From: an uncultured Clostridia bacterium
GTDB taxonomy: Bacteria; Bacillota; Clostridia; Oscillospirales; Oscillospiraceae
Reading direction: 5' to 3'
Length of the DNA stretch: 12,738 nt
NCBI GenBank assembly: GCA_946184215.1
Contig: CAMHER010000042.1
Location: forward strand, 1-12,738
The notes beneath the pieces are model-generated. The model had not been told where the DNA came from. It saw nothing but the letters and a program-made list of their open reading frames with translations, and ran no database searches. The position numbers and the translations under genes are program-made. This document shows positions 12,620-12,738 of this stretch, piece after piece. Numbering within the stretch: the stretch's first letter is position 1; every line of letters starts with the position of its first letter.

Positions 12620-12738
12620 ATGAAGGCAAAAGAACAAACGCTGGATGCTTTTCTGTCCGATCTCGCCTCTTCTCTCCCTTCTCCGGGCGGTGGAGGCGCC
12701 GCGGCGCTTTGCGGCGCCCTGGCGGCGGCGCTTGCTTC
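12620..12738 (+). CDS. FTCD_C-type cyclodeaminase/cyclohydrolase, FchA-like (partial, 5' end only)
   Basis: Only 39 residues lie in the window. They match the N-terminus of the formiminotransferase-cyclodeaminase C-terminal family: a leading amphipathic helix ending FLSDLASSLPS, then the glycine-rich turn SPGGGGAAALCGALAAALA, equivalent to the family's PGGGS-x-AAL pattern. The family includes stand-alone methenyl-THF cyclohydrolase (FchA of acetogenic and purine-fermenting clostridia) and formimino-THF cyclodeaminase. AAAGGAG lies 10 nt before the ATG, and the start is 16 nt after the folC stop, so it belongs to the folD-folC operon. That context favours cyclohydrolase, but cyclodeaminase cannot be excluded without the rest of the gene. 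Confidence 0.8.
   Translation, partial: MKAKEQTLDAFLSDLASSLPSPGGGGAAALCGALAAALA

Overview
The window looks like chromosomal core sequence from a high-GC member of the Firmicutes, most likely an anaerobic gut-type Clostridia related to Oscillospiraceae/Ruminococcaceae. This is inferred from strong AGGAGG-type ribosome binding sites, short sigma-A promoters and intrinsic terminators between tightly packed operons, and protein variants typical of Clostridia. I see no mobile element, CRISPR array, tRNA or rRNA. No gene-free stretch exceeds about 180 bp.

Layout. (1) 1-1441, minus strand: the N-terminal 480 residues of an envelope alpha/beta hydrolase with a C-terminal multi-pass membrane region, cut by the window edge. 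A MarR-type regulator is divergent to it (1620-2111), and the two are separated by back-to-back promoters. (2) 2174-5022, minus strand: a three-gene operon encoding a DUF5058-like membrane protein, a second six-span membrane protein and a membrane-anchored M20 metallopeptidase. The last two genes overlap by one base. The operon and the marR gene converge on a 20-bp perfect hairpin terminator. (3) 5169-7580, plus strand: an operon of a YjbR/MmcQ-family protein, RsmI (16S rRNA C1402 ribose methyltransferase) and a class I methyltransferase with a PCCQHE motif. (4) 7704-8072: a small glyoxalase/VOC protein that starts at TTG and has its own promoter and terminator. (5) 8192-9802: threonine ammonia-lyase with an ACT domain, followed by RidA, the enamine/imine deaminase that removes the reactive product of such lyases. 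(6) 9892-10338: a GtrA-family membrane protein driven by a near-perfect consensus promoter whose -10 box lies inside the upstream terminator stem. (7) 10475 to the end: a one-carbon folate operon of a FolD homologue, FolC, and the start of an FTCD_C/FchA-type cyclodeaminase/cyclohydrolase.

The most interesting unit is the last. The FolD homologue aligns without gaps to the family but has Ala where the catalytic Lys of the Y-x-x-x-K motif should be, and Phe where the active-site Gln should be. Both residues are tied to the cyclohydrolase half-reaction. Two genes downstream, in the same operon, is a member of the family containing the separate methenyl-THF cyclohydrolase FchA. The sequence therefore suggests a split pathway in which dehydrogenase and cyclohydrolase are separate co-transcribed proteins, with FolC supplying the polyglutamylated folate. 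A second unit to follow up is the two-membrane-protein plus M20 peptidase operon, which may be an uncharacterised uptake-and-hydrolysis system.
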